Assembly: GCA_937141995.1 (NCBI GenBank)
Contig: CAKZQX010000658.1
Span: forward strand, 1-7,198
Length of the DNA: 7,198 nucleotides
Direction: 5' to 3'
DNA from: an uncultured Chloroflexaceae bacterium
GTDB taxonomy: Bacteria > Chloroflexota > Chloroflexia > Chloroflexales > Chloroflexaceae
Position 1 is the stretch's first letter, and each line of letters begins with the position of its first letter. The notes beneath the pieces are model-generated. The model was given only the letters and a program-made list of their open reading frames with translations, was not told where the DNA came from and searched no databases. This document shows positions 5,785 through 7,198 of this stretch, in pieces. The position numbers and the translations under genes are program-made.

Positions 5785-5982
5785 CATGCCAACTTCATAC
5801 GTCGGCACTACCGAATGCAACCTGTCAAGTGCATTTAAACAATGCCGAAATAATCAACCCGGTCGGACCCTGGCAGGGTTCGACCGGGTGCAGCCCGCGC
5901 ACGCTGAGACAACACACAGCACACTGGTTATCACCGGGCGCAAGGGCTGACTGCCCCCGGATGATCCGTTTGATCCGGCAAA
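5785..5982. other. Non-coding 3' region of the peroxidase gene
   Basis: Together with the repeats to its left this completes a gap of about 520 bases without a gene. Apart from the hairpin at 5857-5889 I see only a 5-bp stem (GCATT/AATGC near 5831-5845) and no coding sense. Confidence 0.4.
5857..5889 (-). terminator. Strong hairpin, probable terminator of the peroxidase gene
   Basis: ACCCGGTCG (5857-5865) pairs perfectly with CGACCGGGT (5881-5889), and an inner CCCT/AGGG stem closes on a 3-nt loop. It lies about 93 nt past the peroxidase stop. On the minus strand it is followed by TGATTATTT, a poor but T-rich tract, so intrinsic termination is plausible rather than certain. Confidence 0.5.
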
Positions 5983-7198
5983 TTACGTCGGGATGATCAA
6001 CTCCTGGCCCGGACGAATGAAATCCGGGTTGCTAATCGTGTCGCGGTTAGCATTATAAATCATACGCCAGCGCAGTTCATTGCCATAGAAGTGCCGGGCA
6101 ATCTTGCGTAGCGTGTCACCCGACTGCACGCTGTAGATCTGCTCCGAGGGTGGTGTCGGCACCACGCCCGCGAAGACCAGCATGTCGGTCAGAGTGAATG
6201 TTCCGGCTACGTTTGCCGGTAGCATCGGCTGCCAGTCGGGAGCCGCGCAGAGGTAGGACTTGCTGTCGCCCTTGAGCAGGCCCAGCAGCACTTCGCCGAC
6301 AATGCGGCCACCCACCGGCCCCAGATGCTCACCCTTGCTGCGCACCTCGGCCTCGCGCAGGAGGTAGTACCAGAGCGGCGCGCGATTGGTCGGGAAGCCC
6401 AGCGCCGTGAGCCCCAGTTCCTCGTCGGTCAGCGGTTTGATGCCCATTGCCTGAGCGACCCGCTGGCCCCAGGGCAGCGTAAACGACTCGCTGCGCAGCA
6501 GGTTGCGGACCGCCAGGGACTTCAGCGCTACATCCGCTTCGAAGACGAAGGGCAGGTCAAACAGCACCCCGGCCAGTTTGGAATCGATCTTGCGTGACGG
6601 CGCGGGGGTGTAGTGGGGATCAATGTCAAAGAAGAACCGCCAGTCCACGCGCTTCTCTGCCGGCACTGGCTCGAAGCCACGGCCCAGTCCGCCAAACAGC
6701 GTCAGGCTCCCGCTGTCATCGTTAACGGTATAGGTCTCCCGTACCTGCGTATGCCCAAAGCGGAACGCAGCCACGGCAAACTCAACCGGGATGAAGGGAT
6801 CTTCCTTGATCGGATAGTGCCGGGGGCCATTTTCGAGAATATCCCAGGTCAGCTCCCGGCCGATTATCAGCGGGAGATATTCGTTCACGACAATCCACTG
6901 GTAGTGCCAGCGGACCAACTGCTGCGCCTCCTCAAAGATCTCCCCCTCCGGTGTGCCGTCGGCGCGCAGGTAATCGACAACACAGTTATGGAACTTGAGA
7001 AAGGCCAGATGCATTTGTGAAATAATCAGGTTCTCATCGTTCCGGGGGTCGCCAATCAGCGCTACGCCCTGACTGTTGCGCGGCAGATCATCAATCGGCT
7101 CGTTCTTGTCGTTCACGCCGAGCAACAGCTTGGCCGGATCATTCTGGCCGTTGCGGCTGGTGCGCTGCTGGTAGAGAAACGGGCCGGCCTCCGGCCCG
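5983..7198 (-). CDS. Animal-type heme peroxidase with C-terminal LysM domain (N-terminus outside window)
   Basis: 404 residues are visible; the frame is open to the window edge, so the true start is not seen. The peroxidase part matches the peroxidase-cyclooxygenase superfamily. GDPRNDEN holds R52 and E55, aligned with the myeloperoxidase catalytic Arg and the ester-linked Glu (spacing R-x-x-E). FHN follows at 70-71. AAFRFGHTQVRE gives the proximal heme ligand H149, and RNLLRSESFTLPWGQ gives N232, the likely partner of the proximal His. The distal Asp/His segment lies upstream, out of view. Residues 352-404 form a LysM domain (IYSVQSGDTLRKIARHFYG ... NPDFIRPGQELIIP), which in known families binds peptidoglycan or other N-acetylglucosamine polymers. 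The role is inferred: hydrogen-peroxide-dependent oxidation, possibly held at the cell wall. Export cannot be judged without the N-terminus. A hairpin lies about 93 nt downstream. Confidence 0.9.
   Translation of the reverse strand, partial: GPEAGPFLYQQRTSRNGQNDPAKLLLGVNDKNEPIDDLPRNSQGVALIGDPRNDENLIISQMHLAFLKFHNCVVDYLRADGTPEGEIFEEAQQLVRWHYQWIVVNEYLPLIIGRELTWDILENGPRHYPIKEDPFIPVEFAVAAFRFGHTQVRETYTVNDDSGSLTLFGGLGRGFEPVPAEKRVDWRFFFDIDPHYTPAPSRKIDSKLAGVLFDLPFVFEADVALKSLAVRNLLRSESFTLPWGQRVAQAMGIKPLTDEELGLTALGFPTNRAPLWYYLLREAEVRSKGEHLGPVGGRIVGEVLLGLLKGDSKSYLCAAPDWQPMLPANVAGTFTLTDMLVFAGVVPTPPSEQIYSVQSGDTLRKIARHFYGNELRWRMIYNANRDTISNPDFIRPGQELIIPT

Noticed and set aside
5502..5996. 164-aa plus-strand reading frame with an internally repeated peptide
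   Set aside because: It is a by-product of the 90-bp tandem duplication, which is a multiple of three. There is no domain, no ribosome-binding site, and it crosses the hairpins and repeats.

Overview
The window looks like a piece of a Chloroflexota chromosome, probably class Chloroflexia. I infer this from the moderately high GC, the multi-sensor GAF/PAS histidine kinase style, the long SEDS protein and the intergenic repeat families. No marker gene fixes the taxonomy. Every supportable gene lies on the minus strand, so the window is read from right to left.

Layout in transcription order. (1) 7198-5983: C-terminal 404 residues of an animal-type (myeloperoxidase-like) heme peroxidase ending in a LysM domain. 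Its N-terminus lies outside the window. (2) 5982-5462: non-coding, with a 33-nt hairpin that may be a terminator, a repeat cluster that includes an almost perfect 90-bp tandem duplication, and an extended -10 promoter candidate. (3) 5461-3817: a two-gene unit, with a 71-codon hypothetical ORF that has a strong Shine-Dalgarno site, then a 469-aa SEDS (FtsW/RodA/SpoVE) peptidoglycan polymerase. It ends in a clear Rho-independent terminator at 3762-3812. (4) 3761-3408: non-coding, holding a 166-bp inverted-repeat, MITE-like element and a candidate -10 box. (5) 3407-478: a two-component operon. The sensor has a degenerate receiver, GAF, PAS, HisKA and HATPase, and is split by a single extra base in a C5 run at 2282-2286. 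The response regulator is OmpR-type and starts 13 nt after the kinase stop. (6) 379-260: the last 39 codons of an Mrr-like restriction endonuclease, cut off upstream by an in-frame stop. (7) 260-1: the N-terminal 86 codons of a PD-(D/E)XK-like nuclease whose start overlaps the mrr stop (TAATG).

Functional reading. The two-component pair is self-contained; its signal and target are not visible. The SEDS gene serves cell-wall synthesis, but no partner transpeptidase lies beside it here. The mrr remnant and the nuclease-like gene look like the edge of an eroding defence or accessory segment. The two intergenic gaps share one family of palindromic repeats with a core of the form CCGGCTnAAGCCGGnACTCC. 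The most notable signals are the near-intact kinase broken by one base, its pseudo-receiver, the peroxidase-LysM fusion, the repeat family and the decayed nuclease locus. I found no clear previously undescribed multi-gene system.
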